Both the position numbers and the translations under genes were made by a program. A stretch of 64,000 bases of DNA, taken from contig JBAIAA010000659.1 of assembly GCA_037893245.1 (NCBI GenBank), positions 62,001 through 126,000 of the forward strand, in the 5' to 3' direction. This document shows positions 1-14,400 of this stretch, in pieces. The notes under the pieces were generated by a model that searched no databases, had not been told where the DNA came from, and was given only the letters and a program-made list of their open reading frames with translations. Within the stretch, counting starts at the first letter, position 1. Each line of letters opens with the position of its first letter. This stretch comes from Crossaster papposus. Lineage: Eukaryota > Echinodermata > Asteroidea > Velatida > Solasteridae.

Positions 1-1193
1 AAAATATTCAATAAGTTTTACCCACCAAACTTGTTGAGTCTTCTTTCCCTGAGTTAGTCTTGCATACGCACTGTGGACCTCCGAACACGATGCGGGAAGA
101 GGTTACGGTTTGTGGACTTGCCCAGGTCCACAATCCGTTTTTCAGTTTACGAAAAAGAGCGCTAGAGGAAAACTGGTTAGGGATATATAAAAGTTAGAAG
201 GAACAGCTGAGAGGCCCAGAATCCAAATTTGAGGGTAAATTTGTTTTGGGGAAGCGAGAAAAATGAGTATTTAGTCAAAGTTTTTTAACTACACGAAGAC
301 AAAGGAATGTCCACAGTACGTATGTAAGGTAAAGCAATTTGTTTGTGTCCTTGGTGCATCCCCCCTCTGTTTCCAAAAAACTTCCTTTCACTGTTCGAAA
401 TCGGCCAAACAGAATCACAAACTTGACTGGGCACTGCCAATTCGCCAATATGTTACCACCGAAAGAATAAAACCTGAATAACAAAAAGATGGCGATGGCA
501 AAAAGATGGCAAAATAATAAAGTGATGGCGCCCTCTCGTGATAACCTCAATGGTATAGGTCGTACGTGTACGATTTATGGCACTTTTGAAGTACAAAATA
601 GATTGTACATGTATGACCTTGGCACTGAAAGAGTGAAATGACAGTCTCATCTCTTATTATAGGCTCGGTTTCGTTCAGTCAAATTCAAAAGAAAGAAAAA
701 TTAGGGTGCAAGCATTTTGCCCTTTTTCTCAACACCGCAGTGAGCGATTTATAGACACCCCACCGCCCCCCCTCCCCTTCCTCCCCCCAAAGAAACTCAC
801 ATTCAGTATTCATGAACACTAACAATAACAGTTTATAAACCATAGTTTCTGAACTAAACCAAGAATGGCTATGAATTATTGTGAAAATAAAAAACATTGG
901 AGGTGCCTTTTTTAGGAATGGAAATGTTTTTCTGTGTGACCCACGAGTATGCAAATTGTCTGCACATTAACAACAAACACTAGTACTGACTTGTTCCTAC
1001 TCACGGCATGAATGAAATCATTGTGTTCAGGTCTCCACAGACGACCAAATTTAGAAACAATAGTTTTCTCTGCATGTTCACCAATCGCACCACCGCAAAT
1101 ATTAATCCAAACCCGTCACTGCTCTTGTAGAACTGTGCGTATTGTTTGGGGATTGTTTTATAATTTCCTTTCTCTGTTTATTTCCTCTTCCAG
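1..1193. other. Intronic/upstream sequence of the LRRK2-like gene
   Basis: No coding exon could be supported here. The first recognisable exon opens at 1194 in the middle of a codon, so this stretch should be intron. Positions about 57-330 hold a dispersed repeat that recurs in inverted orientation at about 32850-33125 and, in pieces, around 58070-58470. The rest, including a C-rich patch near 760-785, shows nothing recognisable. Confidence 0.6.
57..330 (+). repeat. Dispersed repeat, copy 1 (inverted partner near 33 kb)
   Basis: Shares long blocks with the reverse complement of 32850-33125, e.g. AGCGCTAGAGGAAAA, GGGATATATAAAAG and CAGCTGAGAGGCCCAGA. Its ends carry related GTACTGTGGAC/GTCCACAGTAC-type sequence. 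No coding potential seen. Confidence 0.7.
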
Positions 1194-2415
1194 GATTGAG
1201 GGAGCAGAGTTCAGGAAGAGAATCTTTCTCACTTGGTAGTTCCTCGCGTCCTCAGTCTCCAAGCCTTCTGAGTATTGAATCCTATGTCAATATCCGCTCA
1301 AGATCACAAGTAAGTATTGTGCCGATCGCAAGTTACAAGATACTAGCAATTCCTCTTGACCAGTTCGCGTCGGATGCTGTGTATACACGCCATTTGTGTC
1401 CGGAATTTAAAAGGAATGACTGATAAACACGTCATGAGCAAAGCTGGAAATATCTGTCGGCAACCTGCCAGCAGTGAGCGAGGCCAAAATTATCAGGGTG
1501 TGCTACCCACAGATGCCGGCCTGAACCAGTCTCGGATCGAGGTTCGTGAAAAACAATCCCGCGCCTAGGCCCGGTCAATGTCGAAATAATCCTCGCGTGA
1601 ACTGGTTTTTCAGATGAACAGAAGAGTTTAATTCACCTTTTAAAGCTTTCAATCACATTAAAGATATGTATAAAAAAAAAAATGAGCTTAACATTGAAAT
1701 TAACTTTTTAAGAGTTTTGTGATTCTTTGTACACAGGGTGACCCAACAAATGCAACACTTTTTTGTTGAGGACCCTACTTCTTTCAGGAATTAGTCTATC
1801 ATCCTAAGCTTTGGACCTGTCTTATAAGCACGTCTTGGCCATCTCCTTGTGAAATTCCATCTTATGAATCATTTGCTCACTTGTGAAGGACATATTTTGC
1901 CTTTTGGTTTTCAGCCTGAGAGTGAGATCCGAAGTGCCTTTTCCACGGTGAGCCAGGATAGTTCAGAGGATCAATTCCAGTCGCATTTAGACGGCTCCCT
2001 GTCTAGTAAGTAGTAACTTTTTGGCAGTCCTGTATGCTGGGAGACATCCCCTCCCTTACCATCTTACCCCCCCTCCATCTTACCCCCCCCCTCCATCTTA
2101 CCCCCCCCCCCCCCCCTCCATCTTACCCCCCCCCCCCCCCCTCCATCACACCCCCTCCCCCCCTCCATCACACCCCCTCCCCCCCTCCATCACACCCCCC
2201 CCCCCTCCATCTTGTTATGCACTTACGGCTGTTCCTGTCTACTTCTTTTCTAGGACCCAAACCGAGTCGACTGTTCTCATTTGGTAGCGTCAGTGACAGC
2301 AGTACCACAGATATGGAATACACCGAACCCTTGCAAACATCAAGCGTCATGCCGGATGTAGTGCCTACCCTGACCCCTCCCACCACTCAGTGGCACAGCA
2401 CACCTGCTGGGCGGA
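1194..2415 (+). CDS. LRRK2: LRRK2 exons 1-3: Ser-rich linker before the LRRs
   Basis: Exons 1194-1309, 1915-2005 and 2254-2415 (116, 91 and 162 nt; phases agree). They encode about 122 residues rich in Ser, Thr and Pro with no fold I recognise, for example [16 protein letters not shown] and [14 protein letters not shown]. In human LRRK2 the equivalent stretch before the LRRs is a disordered phospho-Ser region that binds 14-3-3 proteins. The donors are GTAAGT in all three exons. The intron before exon 3 is almost entirely a C-rich tandem repeat (about 2048-2212). Exon 1 starts with the last two bases of a codon, so at least one more exon lies upstream. Confidence 0.85.
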
Positions 2416-5400
2416 GTAAGTCACTTTGTTATGTTGTGTGTTTAAAGGGGTACTATACCTTTTGCAGCCATCTAAAAATAAAGTGCATGCGTAGTAAACT
2501 AGCACACAGGTTACCCGCGTGCTTATTGGTCCACTGCGCATGCGTATTTGCTCTGTGCATAAATATCGCGTGTGCGCTTGCCAAACAAATGGTGAATGGA
2601 CCAGTGAAAATTTGTGAGGATTCAAGTTAGCTTGCAGATAAAAACAATAAATAACACATTCCTATAAAACTGCATGTTTATGTTACACAATGAATTTAAG
2701 AACTTTATATTTCAAAAAAAATCTTAAATTATCTTCTTCTTTGTTGGCAATATGCAACCAAATAAAGTCAGTAATTAAAAAACAGTTCTCTTTATCCCTA
2801 CCTGATGACCATAAGTTTCATGTCGGCAGTATTCCCTTAATTATCGTTCCCATCCTCCTAGAAAATCGTCGCAGCTCAAGACACATGCTACGCATCAGCC
2901 AGTCCATGCCGGATGCCCCCGAGCCATTGGATCTCCACGTGCACCTGCTGGACCTCTCAGCCAATCGCATCGCAGACCTGCATCAGTTGGCCCAATCAGA
3001 AGACAAGTTGATGGAACAGTTCGTCTACCTGGAGAAACTGGACCTGAGCAATAACGTTCTAGAGGAACTCCCATCTCGATTCACTCAGGTAAAGGCGAAT
3101 CGTGATATCAGTGATGCACTTAAAGATAATGTATATAATAACAGAGGATTATTTTATTTTACCCTATTTGTGGGGGGTGGGGGGTGGGGAGAGAGGCGAG
3201 AGAGGGGAATTTCGTTGTTCAAGATATCTGAGCATATGTGATCAATGCAATCAAGCAAAATTTGTATGAAGTTGAGAATTCTGATTTTTAAATATGGGCA
3301 ATAATATGTGCTTTCGGTTAAGTAACAGGGAAACTATTCCTCTTTCACACAGTGTAAAGAGGAACAGGTCAAAAAAAGTGTTGTTTTTGAAAAATAAAGT
3401 CAGAAATTTTCGCGTTTGACACCATTTTTTTATTTTTTTTAAATATTTTATTTCACAAATAAGAACAATCACCCCAATAACTCTGGGGAACGGTTAAAAC
3501 AGTATCATTAACTATTAAATTATTTGGCAGGTGGATTTACAAAGAGTATCTATTGAAATGACATCATGCTTTGCCTCTCCTTAAGTTTTTGTAGATTGGA
3601 AAATAATTATATTTAGCTGCACATATAATAGTACGTTTGTCTGTAGACGACATAAGAAAGATACATTTGTCATTGTTTTGGTTAAAACATTAAAGCCAAG
3701 CTCCATTTCACAAATGTCACTAACAAGATTTGTTTCGGAGATCATTATACCAAGGACATTCTGCTTTTTAGTTTCAACATCAAGTAGACAGTGTGGACAT
3801 AACCTTTTGTTTAGATCTAAACAGGTCTGTTTTGTGGTCTGTTCAGTGCGTGACGCTCTAGTAGCTGCAATCCGCTGAATGAGAACGCACCCTGAGCGCA
3901 GATTGTGGTCGCAATTCAAATTGTGACTCGGCAAATTTTGAATTGAGATCGAAGTCTTAAAATATTGTTTTCTCGGAATATGCAGCATTCATAGAGCTAA
4001 AACTTTACAAGGTTAGTTGTCAAGCACTTTTCTTTATATTTTGAGCACTTTTGCTCAAACGATAAAAATGCACAATGTCTATTGTCCCTTTAATTTAGAC
4101 TACGAATTTTCAAGAATCATACACTGTACAGACACTGTTTTCATGTAAAAAACTGATTCACTTAACTATTTTTAGTTAAATGCAGTATTTGGTGTTCTTC
4201 ATGACAGGGTCTGCCTAAACTTCAACATCTGGACCTGAGAAACAATCAGTTTCAGACCCTGCCAGTCCATGTGTTTGGCAACGGCAAGCTGCAGACACTG
4301 GACATGTCTGGTAACAAGGTGAAGTATTAACCCAAACTCCTAAATTCTTTCTAACCGTATGTCTGTATGTCCGTATGTACGTGTACTACATAACCCCTCA
4401 AGGACAGAAGCACAATAGACGAACAAAAGATCCTTTCAGTCCTCGAGCATTTGTCTTTTGTTGAGTTTTATCCTCTGTCGTTAAAGTGTACGATAAGGCA
4501 ATTGAGTTAGGTAACAGTACAGGAACAAAGGGAAACACAATAGGGAATCCTCTGTTGTTATGTAAAACACGACTGTGTGATCGATCATTTGTATGTTAAA
4601 TTGTTATTGTTTTTATTTAAATGTATACATTCTACATGCTTTCATGGATTTTGATAAAACTTGGATGCAGTGACCCTTACTGATGGGGTCATGTAGGGGT
4701 TATTACAGATCATTGTTTTGGTCATTGCCAAAAATATGTATAACTTCTACACGCTTTCATGGATTTCGATAAAACTTGAATGCAGTGACCCTTGGGTGGG
4801 AAAAGACGATTATTCATCAGATTACTGAGGTCAAAGGTCATGTAGGGGTCATCACAGGTCATTGTTTAAATATGCTTCAAATGTTTCCTTGGCTACAGAA
4901 TTTGAAGCATTTTTAGAACATATTGTACAATTTGGTGGTATTTTTATTTTTTTGCTTGATAGATTAACGACATGACGGAAGAGCCTCTGGAAGTCTCTTA
5001 CACCCTGATTGACTTGAATCTCAGCAATAACTGCATTCAAGAATTCCCCACCTGGTTAGGACAGTACGCCCCGGCATTAGCTACCCTCTCGCTATCAAGG
5101 TACGTGATACTCAGTTGATTAGGGCTTCAAATAAAAACAAACCTTTGTTAAACATGGTTGGGCGTGAAAGATTTGGAGAAAAGATAAGTACAGAGGAACA
5201 GGCGGAAATTCCAGAAATTCAGAATTTAATTTTTGAGTTTTTTGGGGCTTGCAATTCCTCATGTATTAATGCTGTTTGAGTTTAACGTGTTTTTTCAACC
5301 ATCATAAAAATGTAAAATCCCTAAAAATTGATTGTAATACATTATTAATAAGCGTGATTTGTCCCCCCCCCCCCCCCCACCCAAAAAAGCACTCCCTATA

Positions 5401-8400
5401 GACAGTTCTTTGCTGACCAATGTAAAACGGTGTTCAAACAAAAAAGAATCCTTACCTTACAAGCTGCTCTGTGTTATTACGACCGAGGATCAAGACACAA
5501 GAGAACAAAGGGACGACGGTTTCTTTGTCAACATTTGTCCTCGGTTGTTCAGATGGGGTTAGGAAATAGTACAGGAATAAAGGAAACACAATAGGGTATC
5601 GTCGGTTGTTATGTGGTTCATGACTGCATGTACCTTTACGCACAATGGAGACTCTGTTGTTATGAACCACTCGGCTGTGCAATCAAACGCAATTATGAAG
5701 CATGCACTACCATTTCAGTTAGCAAATGCAGAACAGTAAAACTCAACTTGTATTCATGGGAATTCAGTTATTTGCTTTCTCTTAATGTTTTTACTCCAAG
5801 GTACATGCTTTTGCTGTGTGCATGTTCTTTCTAGTAGTTGCTAGTTTTTGTTCTTACGACCCATTGGCTTAGAAGAGATTTTACCCTGACTTTACTTTGT
5901 TGTGTGCAGAAACAATCTGAAGGCGTTACCATTGAAGTCCATCGAGCTGACGAGGCTGCATACCCTTGATCTGTCTCACAATGAGCTGTCACACATCCCA
6001 CCGCAATGCATGTGGCGTTGCTGCTCTCTGGACTATCTCAATGTCTCATGCAATCAACTCAGTGAGTTCATCTAAAAAATAGTTTATTTTGTTGGGAATT
6101 GTGACGTCAGTTCAACCTGAACCACAAGTATTTTATGCGTTACTGTGGGTTTGGCTAATGAGCTCTGCCAAAAACAGCAATAAGTTGCCAATGGGTTATT
6201 TAATAAAATTACAAACCTCAATTAGAACCAAAATTACAAATATTTTTTTTAACTATTAAAGTTCATCAGTTGTCGTTACTTTCAACAGAAAAGTAAAGTG
6301 CAGGAAAAATCCATTTCTTTAAAGTATGTCCAAAACCATGGTGTTTATATTTCCACTCTGGAAAAAAAAAAAGTTGAACAAGTCTTTTATTAAATCATTG
6401 TAACTATTTATGGGTTTTTTGCCTAAAATAACCAATATGAAATAATAGGTGTAAATTATAATTGTTCAAAATAAACTGCCAAAAAAAAGTTGGAAGATTT
6501 TAACAACAAATTGATCTTCTCTTTTAATTTTGTTTCGTCTTGGTCAATATTCAGGTCTTTTATGATATTTTTGTGTGCTTGCTACTGGAAAAAGTATTAA
6601 GTATTTGATGATGAGGTTAAAGTGTGATTTTGTTATTGCAGAGAGTCTTCCTGAGGAACTGGGAGAGTTGCTCTGTTCCCTGACCACACTCAAGATAGCT
6701 ACCAATAACCTAGCCCTACCTGAGCCTTATTGCATCCCTAAAATGATCCTACAATTACCATGGTAAGTATTTCCTTTCTGCTAAGTGGATTCCAAAATAA
6801 GGCTACGTATTAAGGCTGCAAGTTTGCGGTTATTAAATTAACTGTGTAACCGTTGTTTTGCGGTTACGGTTAACTGTAACCAACATTTAAAAAAAAGATT
6901 CATGGGCCTGCATTGCATATCTAATTAGCGCTGCTTCATCAAGGAATTCAGTGTGTGCGCGTAGTACGTGTTGATAATTTGCTAATTGTCTGCATCAAAT
7001 TTTATAGGCCGACTGGCTATTATGTTAGATAAGCTATCAGAAATGTCCATACAAAATTTATTAAATTGTACTATTTGTAACCTGCTCCAACGAAACCCAC
7101 GCAAAGTTGACAATTGGTGGGGTTTCTTTTATTTGAAAAAAAGAAAAAGAAAAAAGGTTAACCGAACAGGAAAAATGTAACCGTGTAACCATTTGAACGG
7201 TCAATTAACCGTGTAACCGTGTAACCGTTGCAGGCTTACTACGTATGGACTACTGGGGTACAGATTTCAGTAACGCATGCGTTTTATGGCAACTAAATCC
7301 ATATTACTTGGCTACGGCTAATAATTACACATGTCTATGGTAGCGGCTGCAGCCACTTCCCATAGACCTGTGTTATTTGCAGCCACAGCCAAATAATTCG
7401 GACACAGCCTAAGGCACTATGTACTGTAGCCAAGTCAATTGGATACAGCCACAAATATTAATATATATGTTTCTGTTCTAAAAGTGCCAACTATTGTCAA
7501 AAACCTGTACATGTATAGGGCAAGTCAGAAAGATGGGTACCTAAAAGGTTTGTCAATTTTACTTTTGTGGTTTCGGAGATAGTTTTCCCCCAAATTAATG
7601 AAAATCTATTTTGTCTAATGGATCACTTTAATTTTAACACATCCTCTCACTTTGTATCTGTTACATGTCAGGTTTAACTTTTGTTTTGTTACTTATCATA
7701 TTGTTTTATTATAGCTGATAGATTACAAACATTCATGAAAACAGTTTTTGAAACATTGCCAACTAATATTGTTATTCCTTTCATATGACTGGGAATCATT
7801 ACAAATTCACTGATGTGCCTATGTCATTCACTCCAAAAATATTAAATGTCTGCATATAAGACGTCATTGTACCTAGATCAGGAAATATGAACAAACGGAA
7901 GACTTAATCGTTTTATTAATGTGTCTCGCAGGTTAAGGAGCATCGATTTAAGCAACAATGGCTTGATCGGTGTTCCCCCTCCAAAAGAATGGAAGAGTCA
8001 AGCTTTGCGAGAAATTCAGCTGGGACATAATAAGATCAAGAAGGTCAGTCTTACAACTTAGCCTTTTTTCAAGTCGTTGCTAATGTCGAAGGCTAATTAG
8101 AGCAGCTCTATAAACTTGAGACCTTGACTCAGAGGGTCAATTTTGTAATTTCTTTTGCTATTTGACAAGTTGATTTTTGTCGAATTTGTTAAAGGTTTCA
8201 GGGGCAGTTTTCTCAACATGTTGTAAGATATTTCAAAACTACAAGATATTGGTGGTATATGATGTACATGTATATGGTGAAAATAGCATTGAAAATAAAA
8301 ATCAAGTTAACCAGTTCGCGCCAGAGGACCTGTATACACGTAATTTGTTTTTTTTAATTTCAAAATGGATGACTGATAAACACGTCACGAGCAAGGCGGA

Positions 8401-11400
8401 AAAAAATCGTTTGATTCAATTTTATCCAGCGGAGGACGTGTGTGGACATCAAGAAATATAAGCTTTTTTTTTCTCATTTCTGTTTTGAGGTGTAAAATAG
8501 AGAAACTGACATCAATTTGTCTTATTTTCTTATATACATTCTATAGCTTGATCTAAGTGACAACATCCGCTCTTGGCAAAAACTGGAACGGCTTGGATTG
8601 AACAACAATCAATTGTCTCAGGTAACGTGCTTCAAAAGAGTTTTGTTGTTTGGACTTAAACACTTTATCACAACTTGTCCCTTTAAAGGTTTCAGGATTT
8701 GGGCTCAATAAAACTGAACTATACATTCATGTTGCCTTGTAGTTCAGCATTGATACATGTATAAGACATTAGACAGGTAATCAATATTTATTTCAGAGAC
8801 ATTTAGGCTGTTTAAAGAAACAAAGTATAAATGCATTATTATTATTAAATGTATGTAAGTTGGGAGTGACAAAAAAACTGATAAGATTTTGATAATGGAA
8901 TTGATTTACAATGAAGTAATGATGTGCATCGGGTTGGGTTGACTAGGCCAAACCGACCTAAAACATTATAAATATAAACCGAATCCGAATCGACACTAAA
9001 CTGAACTTGGCTCGTGCAAATCATCCTAAATTTCACGAAATGTGTGTCCGTTTTGTGCCTGAATTTATACCAGTATCGCATGAATATTGATCGAACAAGC
9101 AACGTCCGCCTGTTTATTTTACCATCTTGTGGTATGTGAAGAATTACAATGTATCTTTTTGTGCGCGCATTTCAGGTCTACTGTTTATTTATTTTTTAAT
9201 TTTGATGTGCTGACCAACGCGTAAATCTGGCCGTAATCTGAAGCTGTACAAAAGTGAATACACCTTGTGAATTTTCTGTTTTTGTATTTTTCCCCGGTTA
9301 TTTTTGTTTTGTTTTTTGTTTTTTACAACATAGCTTAACCGACCTGACTCGACCCAAAAATTACAAATGCAAAACTAAACCACCTGACCCGACTGAAATG
9401 ATGGAAAAATGGACTCGATCCGAAGTCGGTTTCGAGTCGGGTCGATTAAGCTATGTTGTAAAAAACCCAAAAAAAACGAAAATGTTGGTTTCGCACAACA
9501 TTGTAATGAAGTACAATGCCATTGTAAACATTTTGACTTGTTTGATATCTGTTTTTTATTGTTTTGGTTGTCATGCCGACAGGTTCCTAAGGAGATGGGT
9601 CAGATATCCACTTTGACATCGCTAGACATCAGTTACAATGCCAGGATCACCTGCATTCCTGATGAGTTAGGTAGACTGAGCAGACTGTGGGAGGTAAGCT
9701 AAGTATCTTTACAGTACTGACGAGTTATGCCTGTTTATAGTTTGCATTTATGAACATGTCAAACATTAAAAAACCTTAGGAAAAGGCCCACAAAGATTCA
9801 AATTTTGTATTCATGAAAACTAAAAATGCAAAAAAAAATTATTAAAAACATTTGTATTCTACATATTTTATACTATAAGTTTAAAACACTGGTAGTTGAC
9901 ATATCAAAGATTAGAAATATTAATAAATATTTTTTTTTTTTAAACCCAAAACTAATAATTTAAGTTGTTTGTATTTTTCTACACTTTGGACTGTGCCCGT
10001 TCTGCCTCATTTTGCCAGAACGTCTCACATTTAATGATTCATTACTGTCAAAAGATGCTGAGAAATATATCTAATTAAATCAAGGACAGGAGACGCGTTT
10101 GCACAGTGGGTTCCGTCTCTATAGTGTGTGTTTACATCCCACCCTAGTCTACATGTAGATTGGGTTTGCAGTCCCTGCCTGATTTCACAGATTTCCTCTC
10201 AATATTCTTCTGGGGTTTTCCTACCTCGTCTAAAACTGAATTTGTGTTTGTTGTCTTCCCTCCCAGAGCTTTCTAAAGAGACTTTTTTGGCGCAATGCAG
10301 CTTAATCAACCACAATAACCATCTCTGCCCTCACAGGTATCCATTTACTCCTGGGTTGGGAGAAGCAATGCGTGACAAAGTGCCTTGCCAAAGAGCACAC
10401 GCACGGCAACCCCGGACTGGACTCGAACTCGAGACCTGCAGAATTGTCCACGAAACCCACAGTGTCTTTCCTTAAGCATCAAGAGCCATCGGCAATGTGT
10501 TTAAACGTCCCTTCCAATGATCTACCCCAACTCTCTCACTCTCTTTGTAACCCTTAAATAGCCTTGAATTTCAACTTTTCTTCTTATTGTTTTTTTTTAG
10601 CTTCCCCTGGATGGGCTTAAGTTGGACTTGGACCCTTCCATCCTCAAGGGTCGCACCAAGGATATCATTGGCTTCCTGAATCAGAAACTCAAACAGGTAC
10701 AGTCATCAAAAAGACAAAGGCAATGCCTGTATTTGTTATCTGGATCCCTAAAGGAGTACAACAATGTAATAATGTAATACAAGTTGCTAGTGGTGTCCGC
10801 AAGCTTCTTACTAAGGGAATGAATACACATGTACCTTGCCAGTTTTAAAGGTAGGATACACCATTGGTAATTGCTTGAATTATCATGAATGGGTAGATTT
10901 AGGGGGTTGTATTTTATAGTAAATGTGGTTTAACTGACCTGTCTGAAATTTTACAATCATGGATGGCGGGGAAAAAGCAAGGAAGTTGGCATTCGTTTTC
11001 AACCGATGTCAGGCAGTTTTTGTGTGTTTTTTTCGCGATTGCAGTCTGGCAAACGAGATTTAAAAAAAAAAAAAAATCGTAACAATTACATGATATATCT
11101 ACAGCAATAATTTTGCTGAATGCCTAGGATAGGATCATTATTTACTTTCAAATTTGCAAATAGTATATCCTACTTTTAAGTAGTTTTAAAACCTTCTTAA
11201 ACATTTGATCTCACCAAAATAATCTTACAAAGCTCATCCATAGTGTTGTATATTTTTGTTCTACCAGTCTGTTCCTTATTACCGCGTGAAGCTGATGCTT
11301 GTCGGGTATGGAGGCAGGGGCAAGTCCACACTGTTGGCCAGACTACAGAAGCATCGGAGAAGTAAGAAAGAAGCTAACGTGGCCACAGTGGGAATCAAAG

Positions 11401-14400
11401 TGTCAGACTGGAAGTGAGTCTATTGATTTCAGTGATCTTCGTTTGTTTTTTCCCATATTCACAACTTTGCAATGTCCCTTCGTGATCCACTACATGCAGA
11501 CCGCGACGTGGTCTTCCGATACGAAGGCAATACCTTAGAGTCCTTCCTGACTCTCTCTTTATAACCAAGCGAGGGGGTGCTTCTGCTTGGAGGTCGTTCT
11601 CTGGCTGAGGTCAGAATCCACAAATCTGATTGGACATCTTCATTTCTTGACTGCAGGATTCCCGTGAGGTGGAACCGGAAGACAGTGGATTTCACCCTGA
11701 ATACGTGGGACTTTGCTGGGCAGGAGGACTTCTATAGCATGCATCCGTGCTTCCTAACGGGACGAGCTCTCTTCTTGGTAAAGTCTCTCCCTACTTGACC
11801 CTCCCGCTACTTGACCCTCCCCCTTCTTGACCCTCCTGCTACTTGACCCTCCCCCTTCTTGACCCTCCCCCTCCCTCTTCTTGACCCTCCCCCTCCTTGA
11901 CCCTCCCCCTCCTGTCCTGCTTAAAGATCACCCCTTGGATTTGTTTTTTCCTAACTTGATACAATGGAATGACGTGGTTTACATCACGTTGTGTAAAGTG
12001 GCCATTCAGTATTGTGTGTCTGGTATTTACCTAGATTACCGAGAGATTATCCTTACACAAACCCTATAGAATGTCCCCATAAGACTGTAGGTGCAGCTAG
12101 TAGTATTCAAATCAGAGTAAACTTGAACAAAAATGGATGAAAATCCTTGTTTTTGCTTCTAGTATGAATTTGTTTTTCCTAGTATGAATTTCTCAATTGT
12201 TTTACCAATCCCACATGTCCGACGTTAATATTTATTTAGTAAAACACTATCAATTACTGCCGTCTTATTGCTGTCTTATCATTGTTTTGTATGATTGAAT
12301 TTTGCATAGAGGGGACTTTCACCCCTGACCTGCTGTTTACCAGTGCGGATGTCTTACCGCATGGAAGGGGAGGAGGGTGGGTCCCTCTATGAATGTACAT
12401 TGACAGTGAATGACCTAGAGGGATAAATCAATGCCAGTTCAACTGCAAATTCGCAAAAGTTGAACCTGTTCCAATTCTGGCGATTTTTAAAATTTTGTTT
12501 TGCAGCGAATGCTTTGTGATTTCAAACTTGCATCGCATTTTTTATTTGTTGTTATGAAGTATGAACCAGGCTCTAGTACATGTAGGTCAAAGAGAAATTC
12601 AACATAGGATTTGAGTCGTTTTTTCCTGCTTTGTTTTGTTAACTGAATTTACCATTTAAAATGTCGCAGGTTGTGTATGATATTAGCAAAGGTCTGGGGG
12701 AGATCAAGACATTACGGCCGTGGTTACTGACCATCCAAGCCCTAGCTCCGTCCTGTCCAGTGGTGGTCGTAGGAACCCACAAGGATAAAATACCAAAAGG
12801 TCTGCATTATCTAAAAAAATAAAATTTGTAAATAGGATTTGTTTTTAGTCAATGTTGTTGTTTTTAAATTTTAGTGTCAAACATTTGAAATCTTCAACAT
12901 TTCTCAATTTCAAAAATTATATAATAACATTTTTTTAATTTTAAAACTATTTAAAATTATTTAAAAATTTTGTTTTACTTTTGTTCCCGAGATATGGAAA
13001 TGATTAAAAAAAATCACAAGATGACGTCACTTCATTTTCAACTATACCTCATCCCTGACTATATATGTGCAAAGTTTCAACGAAAACAGACTCATAGCGA
13101 AAAAGACAAAAGTCTTTAATAAGATTTTCTGCATTATACTTCTTTCTAAGCAACTCCATGAAATTTGGCTGGGATCTTTGTTATTCTAAACATTCTAGAC
13201 CCTTTTTTTTTCTCGACAGACAAGGAAGTTGAATTCATCAGTGATATGGAGAGGAGAGTGCGAACTCTCTGCCAATCACCAGGCTTCCCTGAGATCGTGG
13301 GTATTCGAGCCGTCAGTTGCACCACCGAGAACGAAGGGCTGGAGGCCTTGCGAAGACTCATCGTAGAAATTGTCGAGACGTAAGGCATTCACACTGATAT
13401 GTGATGTTTCAATTTACACCGAACAGCCTGCTCTTTCAGGATTCCCACGGGTCATAGAAAGTCATTGGAAAGTCATGGGAAAGTCATGGGAAAGTCATGG
13501 GAAAGTCATGGAAAAGTCATGGAAAAGTCATGGAAAAGTCATGGAAAAGTCATGGAAAAGTCATGGAAAAGTCATGGAAAAGTCATGGAAAAGTCATGGA
13601 AAAGTCATAGAAAAGTCATGGAAAGCCAAAGCAGGCTTTTTAAGTATTCCTCTTTTTTTATATCTTGCTCCTATTTTTCGGATACAAACAACTTTTCCGA
13701 AGAGCAGCAGATTTTCATCACACTTTATGCCATCGAAAAATGAAAAACACTTTACAAAGTCTTTTAAAGATTTTAATTTACTTTGTTTTGGGGTTAATTC
13801 CTACTTGTATGACCTTTGTTCATAAAATTCCTATTATTTCCTACTTTCTGGTCTTTTTGCTTTACACACTATTGCATGTAAATAATACAATGAAGGGCTT
13901 TGGGTACATGAGTACTGCAATTGTACTTCTAAGAGCTTAGTTGAGGATGGAGCACAAGTGTTGTGAGTACAGAACATGCCAAATGGGGTTTATGGGCGAG
14001 TATCAATGAAAACATTTTTAAGAGCATGCAAAAAAATGCTTTGTACTATAAGACACATGTACTTTAATAGCATCAAGTGAAATGTTCTGTACAATGACAG
14101 TAACTTCTTATTTTTTTTTCCACAGCTGCAAGATTAAAGGTCAGCCCGTCTTGGGTCGATTGATACCCTACAGTTACCAGGTAGGTCAACGGATGTCGCC
14201 ACTTTGTCACCCTGTCCAATGCAATCTTGAGACACCCTGCGTGTACTCATAGCCTCTATTTATATCCCTGTGGTCAAATGGCATTGCTCTTTATCTTCAA
14301 GCAAACTTGAATCCTCGATCCTGATTGGTTGATCCATGGCAACAACCAGTTTGTTATCGCACTATATTGCACGGTCCATATCGCACTTCGTCTGTCGCGC

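Noticed and set aside
13370-13940. Three overlapping open frames after LRRK2 exon 16
   Set aside because: They run through the 11-bp minisatellite and a dispersed repeat, and the peptide is the same in different frames. LRRK2 splicing skips this DNA.
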